Part shown: piece after piece, positions 1-5,732 of the stretch
How the letters are laid out: the number at the start of each line of letters is the position of its first letter
Numbering within the stretch: position 1 is the stretch's first letter
Source of the DNA: JBFELO01 sp041552055
GTDB taxonomy: Bacteria; Acidobacteriota; Thermoanaerobaculia; Thermoanaerobaculales; Sulfomarinibacteraceae
Direction: 5' to 3'
Assembly (NCBI GenBank): GCA_041552055.1
Contig: JBFELO010000207.1
Coordinates: forward strand, 1 to 6,861
DNA length: 6,861 bases
The notes under the pieces: model-generated
Databases searched by the model: none
The model's input: only the letters and a program-made list of their open reading frames with translations
Told to the model about the DNA's origin: nothing
Program-made: the position numbers and the translations under genes

Positions 1-21
1 AAAGGGGGCGCAAAGAAAAAC

Positions 22-453
22 TCATAAGTTGTTTACCAAGCGAGTGATACCGTCCTTCATCAGGGGGACGCACCAGTTCAACAGATAACCGAGACGACAA
101 TCCTCCAGCCGCAGATAGGTGAGAAGCTGGGCAGTGTGAATTGGCAGGACCCTTTCGACGGCCTTGTTCTCAATGATGACCGCGTCGTTCACCAACATGT
201 CGATCCGATAACCCACCGACACATTCAAGTCTCGATACGCGATGGGCAGCTCGACTTCACATCGAACATCGAGCTTTCTCGACCGTAGCTCATGGGCGAG
301 ACACACCTGGTAGGCGGACTCCAGGAGACCGGGTCCCAGCGCCCGATGAACGGTCAACGCCGCGTCGACAACCTCCCGCCCAACTTCTTCAAGTTCTTCG
401 CGTGTCTTCTTTGCGTTCTTTGCGACTTTGCGGTTCTCACATGGCTCGCTCAT
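22..453 (-). CDS. GxxExxY family protein (PD-(D/E)XK nuclease-like fold)
   Basis: This 143-residue protein carries the family signature GLLESAY at residues 42-48. A nuclease-like core follows, with D85 in YRID and an ENK triad (E95, K97), matching the D...ExK pattern of PD-(D/E)XK folds. The C-terminus (QLLTYLRL, then NWCVPLMKDGITRLVN) is typical of the PDDEXK_3 / GxxExxY family, whose biochemical role is, as far as I know, unestablished. The ATG at 451-453 is chosen because it overlaps the Rieske stop as ATGA and has AGGTGG seven bases upstream (461-466). The reading frame stays open further upstream, but that stretch only shadows the Rieske gene. The conserved domain begins near residue 21 (LEEVGREVVDAALTVHRALG). 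Residues about 5-19 (ENRKVAKNAKKTR) are lysine/arginine-rich and encoded by a type I repeat also found at 5553-5578. Family assignment is strong; nuclease activity is inferred from the fold only. Confidence 0.9.
   Translation of the reverse strand: MSEPCENRKVAKNAKKTREELEEVGREVVDAALTVHRALGPGLLESAYQVCLAHELRSRKLDVRCEVELPIAYRDLNVSVGYRIDMLVNDAVIIENKAVERVLPIHTAQLLTYLRLEDCRLGYLLNWCVPLMKDGITRLVNNL
409..435 (-). repeat. Type I repeat copy inside the GxxExxY start region
   Basis: On the minus strand this reads AACCGCAAAGTCGCAAAG followed by AACGCAAAG. It matches the intergenic type I copy at 5553-5578 apart from one inserted base and a few substitutions. Repeat-like purine-rich sequence continues into the gene to about 384. 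In the GxxExxY frame it encodes NRKVAKNAK. Confidence 0.75.
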
Positions 454-992
454 GACCGCACCACCTGCGAGGGGTTGAACCCCGTGCGGCGGACGCGGCG
501 GCCGAGGTCGACCTTGACGACGTCGTTTTCGATCCGGACGAGGTAACGGTCGAGAGGCCGCGGCGCCGGCGGGCCCAGCACGTCGCCGGTGATGTCGAAG
601 GTGGAGGCGTGGCACGGGCATGCGAAGCGGCCCTTGTCGGCTCGCCATGGCACGGTACACCCCAGGTGGGTGCAGGTGCGATCCAGGGCCAGGAAGCCGC
701 CGTCGTCCAGCCGCACCAGGTAGAACTTGCCGGCTGGAAAGGCGGTCACCGAGCCCGGCTCGAAGTCGTGGATCGGGCCGGCCACGAAGAGCGCTCCTGC
801 GTCGTCCGTGGCTCTGCGGCGCGGCCGCAGGAACGAGGTGCCGACCCACACGAGCTCGGAGAGCGCCGCCAGCCCGAGGACGCCCCACAGCCATCTCAAC
901 ACACGCCGACGATCCGATCTCGGATCGACTGCCTCGCGCCGCGATTGCCTCTCTCGATCCTCGGTCACTCCTTCATCCCTCTTCGTTTTCAT
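450..992 (-). CDS. Rieske [2Fe-2S] protein of a cytochrome bc complex
   Basis: This is the iron-sulfur subunit that takes an electron from quinol at the Qo site and passes it to a c-type cytochrome. Both Rieske boxes are present: CTHLGC at 107-112 and CPCHAS at 125-130. The inferred ligands are C107, H109, C125 and H128, with C112 and C127 as the disulfide. LGPPAPRPLDRY (139-150) matches the conserved proline-rich loop. An arginine-rich stretch (residues 28-33) precedes one hydrophobic segment (about 33-51), which suggests a Tat-type uncleaved membrane anchor. Length, 180 residues, is normal. The ATG at 992 follows the cytochrome b stop by one base but has only a weak GGAA. A GTG at 966-968 with GAGGG eight bases upstream would give 172 residues and is a real alternative. 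The stop overlaps the GxxExxY ATG. The symbol is left blank because petA, petC and qcrA are all used for this subunit. Confidence 0.95.
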   Translation of the reverse strand: MKTKRDEGVTEDRERQSRREAVDPRSDRRRVLRWLWGVLGLAALSELVWVGTSFLRPRRRATDDAGALFVAGPIHDFEPGSVTAFPAGKFYLVRLDDGGFLALDRTCTHLGCTVPWRADKGRFACPCHASTFDITGDVLGPPAPRPLDRYLVRIENDVVKVDLGRRVRRTGFNPSQVVRS

Positions 993-993
993 C

Positions 994-2358
994 TCAAACG
1001 TTCCACGGCCACGTCAGCGCCATGCCCTCGCCCCGGAACCACACGCCGATCAGCGTCAGCACGGCAAAGGCCACCGCCATCAACACCACCACTGCCTGGA
1101 CAGTCTCGTTGGTGGTGGTACCGAATCGCGCCTTGACCAGAGCTGCGAACCCGATCACCGCGGCGACGATCGCGGCCAGGGGCAGTGCGCCACCCGTGAA
1201 CCAACCCGCCGCACCGCTGCCGAGCGCCTCGTCCGCGACCACCAGCAGCGGGGTCACGGCGAGCGCGACCACAGCGGCGACGCCGGCGGTGCGGCGCCCG
1301 GTCGGCGACAGGAACCACGCGCCCGAGGGCTCGTCATCCGACGTCAGGTACGGCAGCAGAACGAACCCCAGTGCGGCAAGCATCGGGATCACCACGACCG
1401 CGAACAGGGGGTGGAAGTGAATGAGCAGTTCCTGGAACCCGACGAAGTACCATGGCGCCTTGGCCGGGTTGGGGCTCATGCCGGGGTTCGCACGGTCGCC
1501 GAGCGGTGCGCCGAACGCGGCGGCAAGCACCACCACGATCGCGACGATGACCAGCGTCTGCGCGACCTCCCGCAGCAGCAGGTGGGGCAAGAAGTGCAGC
1601 TTCTCCCCCTCGTCGTCATCTGCCGGTCGAGCGGGGGGGACGACCACGCCGCCGGCCCGACGCACCCGCCAGAAATGAAAACCCATGAGGGCGATCAGCA
1701 GGACCGGCACGATCGTCGTGTGAACGGTGTAGAAGTTGATCAGGGTTTCCGGCCCGATCTCGGTCCCCCCCCGTACCACGCGCTGCAGCAGTGGCCCCAC
1801 CCACGGCACGTACTCCAGCATTCCGGTGGAGATGGTGACCGCCCAGTAGGAGAGCTGGTCCCACGGCAGCAGGTAACCGGTGAAGTTGTTGGCGAGCACG
1901 CACAGCAGCAGCACCGAGCCGATGACCCAGTTGAACTGCCGCGGTCCGTGGTAGCCGCCGGTCAGGAAAACGCGTGCCAGGTGGAGCAGCACCACCACGA
2001 CGAGCAGGTTGGCGCTCCAGTAGTGGACGGCCCGCACGAGGGCGCCGAAGGCGACCTGCCCTTGCAGGGCGACGATGGAGTCGAAGGCGACGCCGGGGAC
2101 CGGCTGGTAGACCAGCATGGTCAGGATGCCGGTCGCGGCCATCACCGCCACCAGCACCAGCGATGACCCGCCGAGACCGAAGGTGTGGCTCCAGCGCAGG
2201 GTGCGCGCGGGCAGCAGCACGGGTCGGAGGTGGAGCAGGAAGGTGAACCTGGTCAGGGATGCGCGCTCGCGGTCGGAGCGCGCGACGATGGGGCGCGGAA
2301 ACACCGACTGCCAGATCTGCCGGGCCAGGTTTCGGCGGCGCTGGGGAGCATCTTCCAC
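994..2358 (-). CDS. petB: Cytochrome b of a bc complex (b6 and subunit IV regions fused)
   Basis: This 454-residue membrane protein is the quinol-oxidising, two-b-heme subunit. The heme histidines are H112/H126 in the second helix and H213/H228 in the fourth. The 15-residue step between H213 and H228 is the cytochrome b6-like spacing rather than the mitochondrial 14. GYLLPWDQLSYWAVT (161-175) is the strongly conserved Qo-side region. I estimate about nine hydrophobic segments: four before H228, then a charged linker (DDDEGEK, 247-253), then about five more. The Qo motif reads APWY (301-304) within NPAKAPWYFVGFQE, so the usual PEWY glutamate is absent, as in some menaquinol-type complexes. The start is GTG at 2356-2358, 22 bases after typA, with no strong Shine-Dalgarno, so it could be shifted. 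The N-terminal extension (IWQSVFPRPIV) still looks like homologues. Rieske follows directly. Confidence 0.95.
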   Translation of the reverse strand: MEDAPQRRRNLARQIWQSVFPRPIVARSDRERASLTRFTFLLHLRPVLLPARTLRWSHTFGLGGSSLVLVAVMAATGILTMLVYQPVPGVAFDSIVALQGQVAFGALVRAVHYWSANLLVVVVLLHLARVFLTGGYHGPRQFNWVIGSVLLLCVLANNFTGYLLPWDQLSYWAVTISTGMLEYVPWVGPLLQRVVRGGTEIGPETLINFYTVHTTIVPVLLIALMGFHFWRVRRAGGVVVPPARPADDDEGEKLHFLPHLLLREVAQTLVIVAIVVVLAAAFGAPLGDRANPGMSPNPAKAPWYFVGFQELLIHFHPLFAVVVIPMLAALGFVLLPYLTSDDEPSGAWFLSPTGRRTAGVAAVVALAVTPLLVVADEALGSGAAGWFTGGALPLAAIVAAVIGFAALVKARFGTTTNETVQAVVVLMAVAFAVLTLIGVWFRGEGMALTWPWNV

Positions 2359-2380
2359 TGCGGCAGGATTGTACCGGGTC

Positions 2381-4192
2381 CTACTCGACGCCCTTCGGGC
2401 GGCGTGGCCGTCGATTGGCGGCGAGCGTCCGCTTGCGCACGCGAGTGGCGGTCGGCGTCACCTCCGCCAGCTCGTCGCCGTCGATCCATTCCAGTGCGCG
2501 GTCGAGGCTCATGTCGCGCGGCGGTGCCAGCCGCAACGCCTCGTCGGCGCCCGCGGCTCGGATGTTGGTCAGTTTCTTTTCACGGGTCACGTTGACGTCG
2601 AGATCGTTGTCGCGAGCGTTCTCGCCCACGATCATCCCTTCGTAGACGTCGACCCCGGGAGCGACGAACAACGTCCCCCGAGGCTCGAGGTGGTACAGGG
2701 CGTAGGATGTGGTGCGCCCGGCCCGATCGGCCACCAGGGCACCGGTCACCCGGCCCGGTATGGGTCCCTGCCACCTTTCCCAGCCGTCGAACAGATGGTT
2801 GAGGATCCCGGTGCCGCGAGTGTCGGTGAGGAACTCGGAGCGGAATCCGATCAGACCGCGGGAGGGCACGCGGAACGATACCCGCGCCCGGCCGTGACCC
2901 GGATTGTGCATCTCTGTCATGATGCCTCTGCGGGTGCCGAGCTTCTGGGTCACGACTCCCACGTACTCCTCCGGGCAGTCCACCTGCACGATCTCCATCG
3001 GCTCGTGTCTGAGACCATCGATATCACGGGTGACGATCTCCGGTTTGGACACCGACAGCTCGAAGCCCTCACGCCGCATGGTCTCGATCAGGATCGCGAG
3101 CTGGAGTTCCCCCCGTCCAAGCACGTTGAACGAGTCGTTGGCGAGGATCTCGAGTCGGACGGCAACATTGTGGAGCGCCTCCTTCTCCAGCCGGGTGCGG
3201 ATCTGACGGGCGGTCACGTACCGCCCCTCCCGACCGCCGAACGGGGACGTGTTGGCGGAAAAGACCATGGACATGGTCGGCTCGTCGACCGCGATCCGCT
3301 TGAGGGGTCGTGGATCCTCGAGGTCGACGAGGGAGTCACCGATGGACACCTCGTCGAGCCCGGCAAGGGCGACGATGTCACCGGCCACCGCACGCTCGAC
3401 CTCGACCCGCTGAAGGCCCTCGTGCGAGTACACCACGCCGATATTGGCCCGCCCGACACCGTCCGCGCGGGCAATGCCGACGCTGGAGTTGGCGTCCAGC
3501 GTTCCGTTGACGATGCGGCCGATCGCGAGGCGGCCGAGGTAGTCCGAGTAGTCCAGGTTGGTGATCAGGAGCTGCAGCGGCCCCGATGGATCGCCGTAGG
3601 GGGCCGGCAAGGTGGCGAGGATCTCCTCGAATAGCGGCAGCAGGTCGCTCATCTCGCCGTCGATGCCGCGGCGACAGATGCCCTTGCGCGCGTCGGTGCA
3701 GAACACCGGGAAGTCGAGCTGGTCTTCGGAGGCGTCGAGGTCGATGAACAGGTCGTACACCTCGTCCAGCACCTGGCCGGGTCGGGCGTCGGTCCGGTCG
3801 ATCTTGTTGAGCACCACGATCGGCGGCAGGCCGAGCTCGAGCGCCTTCGACAGCACGAACCGGGTCTGCGGCAGCGGCCCCTCCGCGGCATCCACCAGCA
3901 ACAGCACGCCGTCCACCATCTGTAGCGTGCGCTCCACCTCGCCGCCGAAGTCGGCATGTCCAGGGGTGTCGACGATGTTGATCTTGACCCCCCCATACCG
4001 CACGGAGGTGTTCTTGGCGAGGATGGTGATGCCCCGTTCGCGCTCGAGGTCGCCCGAGTCCATGACCCTCTCGGCGACCCGCTGGTTGGCGCGGAAGACG
4101 CCGCTCTGCCACAGCATGGCGTCGACCAGCGTGGTCTTGCCGTGGTCCACGTGGGCGATGATCGCGAGGTTGCGGAAACGTTGTTCCGGCAC
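2381..4192 (-). CDS. typA: Ribosome-associated translational GTPase TypA/BipA
   Basis: This EF-G-like GTPase binds the ribosome and supports subunit assembly and stress or cold adaptation. From a GTG start (4190-4192) it has 603 residues, the usual family length. GTPase motifs are G1 AHVDHGKT (13-20), G2 RGIT (53-56), G3 DTPGHADFG (75-83) and G4 NKID (129-132). The G5 region is unusual, CTDARKG (165-171), where the family usually has an SA-containing loop. Domain II follows, then the EF-G-like domain with SPFGGREGRYVT (316-327) and LGRGELQLAILIETMRREG (358-376), and the BipA C-terminal region with VPSRGLIGFRSEFLTDTRG (442-460). The tail is basic (RRPRRPK). The GTG is preceded by AAGGAG at four bases. 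The frame stays open upstream to 4534, but that part lacks family similarity and lies upstream of the predicted promoter. It heads the unit typA-cytochrome b-Rieske-GxxExxY. Confidence 0.96.
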   Translation of the reverse strand: MPEQRFRNLAIIAHVDHGKTTLVDAMLWQSGVFRANQRVAERVMDSGDLERERGITILAKNTSVRYGGVKINIVDTPGHADFGGEVERTLQMVDGVLLLVDAAEGPLPQTRFVLSKALELGLPPIVVLNKIDRTDARPGQVLDEVYDLFIDLDASEDQLDFPVFCTDARKGICRRGIDGEMSDLLPLFEEILATLPAPYGDPSGPLQLLITNLDYSDYLGRLAIGRIVNGTLDANSSVGIARADGVGRANIGVVYSHEGLQRVEVERAVAGDIVALAGLDEVSIGDSLVDLEDPRPLKRIAVDEPTMSMVFSANTSPFGGREGRYVTARQIRTRLEKEALHNVAVRLEILANDSFNVLGRGELQLAILIETMRREGFELSVSKPEIVTRDIDGLRHEPMEIVQVDCPEEYVGVVTQKLGTRRGIMTEMHNPGHGRARVSFRVPSRGLIGFRSEFLTDTRGTGILNHLFDGWERWQGPIPGRVTGALVADRAGRTTSYALYHLEPRGTLFVAPGVDVYEGMIVGENARDNDLDVNVTREKKLTNIRAAGADEALRLAPPRDMSLDRALEWIDGDELAEVTPTATRVRKRTLAANRRPRRPKGVE

Positions 4193-4205
4193 GATGCTCC
4201 TTGTG

Positions 4206-4219
4206 CCCGCCGCGGCGGG
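4206..4219 (-). promoter_or_regulatory. GC-rich palindrome at the 5' end of the typA transcript
   Basis: CCCGCCGCGGCGGG is a perfect 14-base palindrome that can form a five-pair stem with a four-base loop. It starts about seven bases after the predicted -10 element, so it would sit at the extreme 5' end of the mRNA. It ends four bases before the AAGGAG that serves the typA GTG. Such a 5' stem-loop could stabilise the mRNA or modulate ribosome loading; this role is inference. Confidence 0.45.
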
Positions 4220-4225
4220 GCGGTC

Positions 4226-4254
4226 GTTGTAGCACCAAGCGCCACCCGGGTCAA
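4226..4254 (-). promoter_or_regulatory. Predicted sigma70-type promoter of the typA operon
   Basis: On the minus strand TTGACC (4249-4254, five of six to TTGACA) is followed by exactly 17 bases and then TACAAC (4226-4231, four of six to TATAAT). Transcription would begin near 4219, giving a 5' leader of about 27 bases before the typA GTG. Boxes, spacing and location fit well. I see no equally good candidate elsewhere upstream of typA. Confidence 0.6.
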
Positions 4255-4372
4255 TGGTCTCGCGGCCGGTTGTCTGACGGAAATGGGGAATGCCCAGCGT
4301 GCGCGGTGCGTCGTGAAACGGAATCGCTGCGAGGCACGAACGAGTACTGCCGGTGACATCGCGCGGCAAACC
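4255..4372. other. Divergent intergenic segment with a 10-base direct repeat
   Basis: This part of the gap between typA and the plus-strand genes shows no clear promoter for the plus strand. The decamer CGTGAAACGG occurs at 4312-4321 and again at 4372-4381, exactly 60 bases apart and in the same reading frame. Each copy contains a GTG codon that could start the small frame ending at 4591. It could be a chance duplicate or a binding site. Confidence 0.3.
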
Positions 4373-4591
4373 GTGAAACGGTACACGGTGCTTTCCTTCC
4401 TCTTCATGACGGTCGCGGTGGCTGCGGTCGTGTGGTCGGCGCAGCCGCCGCCCGCTCGCGAATTGGAGGACACTGCCAGGAAGTGCACTCGGCAGGGCAA
4501 GCGCACGATGATGTTGAACCTGCTTTTGTCTCACGACACATCCCTCGAGGGGGCGGGACAGATCCCGGAGATGTTGGCGAGATCCGGTTGA
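4373..4591 (+). CDS. Possible small secreted peptide, 72 residues
   Basis: I do not recognise this frame. From a GTG at 4373 it reads VKRYTVLSFLFMTVAVAAVV, then WSAQPPPARELED. That looks like a signal peptide (short basic start, hydrophobic core to about residue 21) followed by a proline-rich stretch and a polar tail with one cysteine. By hand count roughly 80% of third codon positions are G or C, which suits a coding frame in this GC-rich DNA. Against it, there is no convincing Shine-Dalgarno before the GTG. An in-frame GTG at 4313 and an ATG at 4406 are other possible starts. It lies 118 bases upstream of the next secreted protein on the same strand and could share a transcript with it. It may also be the remnant of a longer gene. 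Confidence 0.4.
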   Translation: MKRYTVLSFLFMTVAVAAVVWSAQPPPARELEDTARKCTRQGKRTMMLNLLLSHDTSLEGAGQIPEMLARSG

Positions 4592-4677
4592 GACGGGAGG
4601 GTGACGGAAGACCCTGGGAGAGCGCCCGACAGGTTGCGCGCGTGAAGATGGCGAAAATCGTGAGGGAGTTCTAAGAT

Positions 4678-4713
4678 ATGCGGGCTATACAGCTGAAAGG
4701 AGAGTGGGTATGA
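4678..4713 (+). CDS. Possible 11-codon leader ORF coupled to the secreted protein gene
   Basis: The frame MRAIQLKGEWV starts at ATG 4678-4680, nine bases after AGGGAG (4663-4668). It ends in TGA at 4711-4713, overlapping the ATG of the next gene (4710-4712) as ATGA. The AAGGAG serving that next ATG lies within codons 7-9 of the leader, so ribosomes translating the leader would pass over it and terminate at the downstream start. Translational coupling is the plausible role. Short frames of this kind also occur by chance. Confidence 0.35.
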   Translation: MRAIQLKGEWV

Positions 4714-5411
4714 AGAAAGCAAGCTTGACTAGGGCCGGGGTGTCGGCAGTTCTGGTCGTCTTCAGTGCGCTGCTCTTTGCGGTTCCGGCGGTCGCGCAGG
4801 ACGAGGCGGAGCCGCAGAAAGTCGGGGTGAAAGGCGAGTTCGTCCGTTACGGCTACAACGACGAGGGCTGGGTGGTGATCGGGTATCGGGCGGCCAACGA
4901 GTCGGTTGGCAAGGAGTGGTTGCTGCTGGACGTGGGGATCACCCTGATAAAGGGTGTCAAGAACCAGAAGTTGACCCCCGATGAACTGTCGGTGATCGCT
5001 CCCGACGGGGGCGTCATCCCTCTGGCGAGCCAGCAGGAGTACGCAGCGGCAGCCGGGTCCCTGGCCGGGCTGGAGCAGAAAGCGAACAAGATGGGCGACT
5101 CCATCAACTACTTCCCGCCCGGTACGAATCAGCCGTGTCGAATCGGGTTCTTTACCAGCACCGCACAACCGAATCGTGGGCAGGCTTGGGAAACCGTCGA
5201 ACTGAGCTGGGAGCGAGCGTGCGTCGGCCGGGTGTACTTCCAGGTTCCCGGCGGCATCCAGTACGGGCGGTACTTCCTGGACGTGAAGTTCGACGGCAGC
5301 TCCGTCCAGGCGCCGTTCCTGATCATGACCAAGGAGGAGCTCAAGGAGAACAAGAAAAAGTTCAAGGAGCTCGAGAAAGAGGCGAAGAAGCAGGCGAAGC
5401 AAGGGGGCTGA
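4710..5411 (+). CDS. Secreted protein of unknown function
   Basis: This 233-residue protein is not recognised as a named family. It has a clear Sec signal peptide: basic MKKASLTR, a hydrophobic core at about 11-24, and a cleavage site after AVPAVA (residue 29). The mature part looks like a compact beta-rich domain with two cysteines, C143 and C171, that could form a disulfide. A conserved-looking core reads VELSWERACVGRVYFQVPGG (163-182). Residues 207-230 (EELKENKKKFKELEKEAKK) form a highly charged helix, possibly a coiled coil. The ATG at 4710 is chosen because AAGGAG lies seven bases upstream (4697-4702); an in-frame GTG at 4704 sits too close to it. The likely location is the periplasm or outside the cell. 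From memory, similar proteins ending in a charged helix occur in Acidobacteriota, which I cannot verify here. No adjacent gene suggests a pathway. Confidence 0.85.
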   Translation: MKKASLTRAGVSAVLVVFSALLFAVPAVAQDEAEPQKVGVKGEFVRYGYNDEGWVVIGYRAANESVGKEWLLLDVGITLIKGVKNQKLTPDELSVIAPDGGVIPLASQQEYAAAAGSLAGLEQKANKMGDSINYFPPGTNQPCRIGFFTSTAQPNRGQAWETVELSWERACVGRVYFQVPGGIQYGRYFLDVKFDGSSVQAPFLIMTKEELKENKKKFKELEKEAKKQAKQGG

Positions 5412-5443
5412 CGCGGTCGAGCACGATTCGTTCAGGAACGACC

Positions 5444-5469
5444 AACTACAAAGGCACGAAGATACGATA
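5444..5469 (+). repeat. Type I repeat, degenerate left outlier copy
   Basis: The sequence AACTACAAAGGCACGAAG followed by ATACGATA matches the inverted copy at 5665-5690 in most positions, including the core AAGGCACGAAGA. It lies outside the main inverted repeat. Confidence 0.65.
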
Positions 5470-5477
5470 AGGTCTCG

Positions 5478-5504
5478 CCGCAGATCGCGCAGATGATCGC
5501 AGAT
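5478..5504 (+). repeat. Type II repeat, three GCAGAT units
   Basis: GCAGAT occurs at 5480-5485, 5489-5494 and 5499-5504, that is, with steps of 9 and then 10 bases. The inverted type II copy at 5706-5732 shows the same 9-then-10 stepping on the opposite strand. Confidence 0.75.
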
Positions 5505-5517
5505 GGGAGAACACTGG

Positions 5518-5534
5518 CCACAGATCACACAGAT
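5518..5534 (+). repeat. Type II repeat, CpA variant
   Basis: CCACAGATCACACAGAT is the same motif as the neighbouring CCGCAGATCGCGCAGAT with three G-to-A changes. It sits at the outer end of the left arm of the inverted repeat, opposite 5706-5732. Confidence 0.7.
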
Positions 5535-5552
5535 CCCCCTCCCGCCCAGGAA

Positions 5553-5578
5553 AACCGCAAAGACGCGAAGACGCGAAG
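5553..5578 (+). repeat. Type I repeat, left arm copy
   Basis: It begins AACCGCAAAGACGCGAAG and continues ACGCGAAG. It is inverted relative to 5665-5690 (20 of 26 identical) and resembles the copy that opens the GxxExxY gene (409-435). Confidence 0.8.
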
Positions 5579-5613
5579 AGGACAGCTGAAGACAGAAATC
5601 TGTGGTCGGTCCA

Positions 5614-5629
5614 GCACCGGCGCCAGTGC
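5614..5629. repeat. Central palindrome of the inverted repeat
   Basis: GCACCGGCGCCAGTGC has half-sites matching at seven of eight positions around GGCGCC. Its centre coincides exactly with the midpoint between the two type I arm copies, so it is the hairpin tip rather than an unrelated palindrome. Confidence 0.7.
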
Positions 5630-5664
5630 CGTCCAGACGACGAATCTCACTCCGCGATTGCCTT

Positions 5665-5690
5665 CTTTGTGTCTTCGTGCCTTGGTGGTT
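5665..5690 (-). repeat. Type I repeat, right arm copy
   Basis: On the minus strand it begins AACCACCAAGGCACGAAG and continues ACACAAAG. It pairs with 5553-5578. Five of the six differences are A/G exchanges, leaving four potential G-U pairs in plus-strand RNA. Confidence 0.8.
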
Positions 5691-5705
5691 TCTTCGGGCG
5701 GGCGG

Positions 5706-5732
5706 ATCTGCGCCCATCTGCGTCATCTGCGG
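5706..5732 (-). repeat. Type II repeat, right arm copy with three GCAGAT units
   Basis: The minus strand reads CCGCAGATGACGCAGAT and then GGGCGCAGAT, with unit steps of 9 and 10 bases. It forms the outer end of the right arm and is the inverted counterpart of both 5518-5534 and 5478-5504. Confidence 0.75.

Noticed and set aside
103..113. CCGCAGAT at about 107-116 as another type II repeat
   Set aside because: It is a single eight-base match inside coding sequence for conserved GxxExxY residues, without a second unit at 9-10 bases, so chance is sufficient.
454..894. Upstream extension of the GxxExxY frame through the Rieske gene
   Set aside because: The added residues are arginine/proline-rich shadow of the Rieske frame. 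The ATG at 453 has a ribosome site and the conserved domain begins just after it.
727..2166. A 479-codon plus-strand open frame, rich in histidine, glutamine and arginine
   Set aside because: It lies antisense to the confidently identified cytochrome b and Rieske genes. The composition is what GC-rich antisense frames produce, and there is no recognisable domain.
2117..3634. A 505-codon plus-strand open frame
   Set aside because: It is antisense to typA and the start of cytochrome b, whose minus-strand frames carry unmistakable family motifs.
4193..4534. Upstream extension of the typA frame to an ATG at 4534
   Set aside because: Family members start close to the AHVDHGKT motif. The GTG at 4192 has AAGGAG, and the extension crosses the predicted promoter.
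4672..4691. TAAGAT or TATACA as a -10 element for the secreted protein gene
   Set aside because: No -35 hexamer stands at a suitable distance, and TATACA is too close to the ribosome site for a normal leader.
5444..5732. Possible CRISPR array
   Set aside because: Copies are of two kinds, in both orientations, at irregular distances and not identical. There are no uniform spacers or cas genes.
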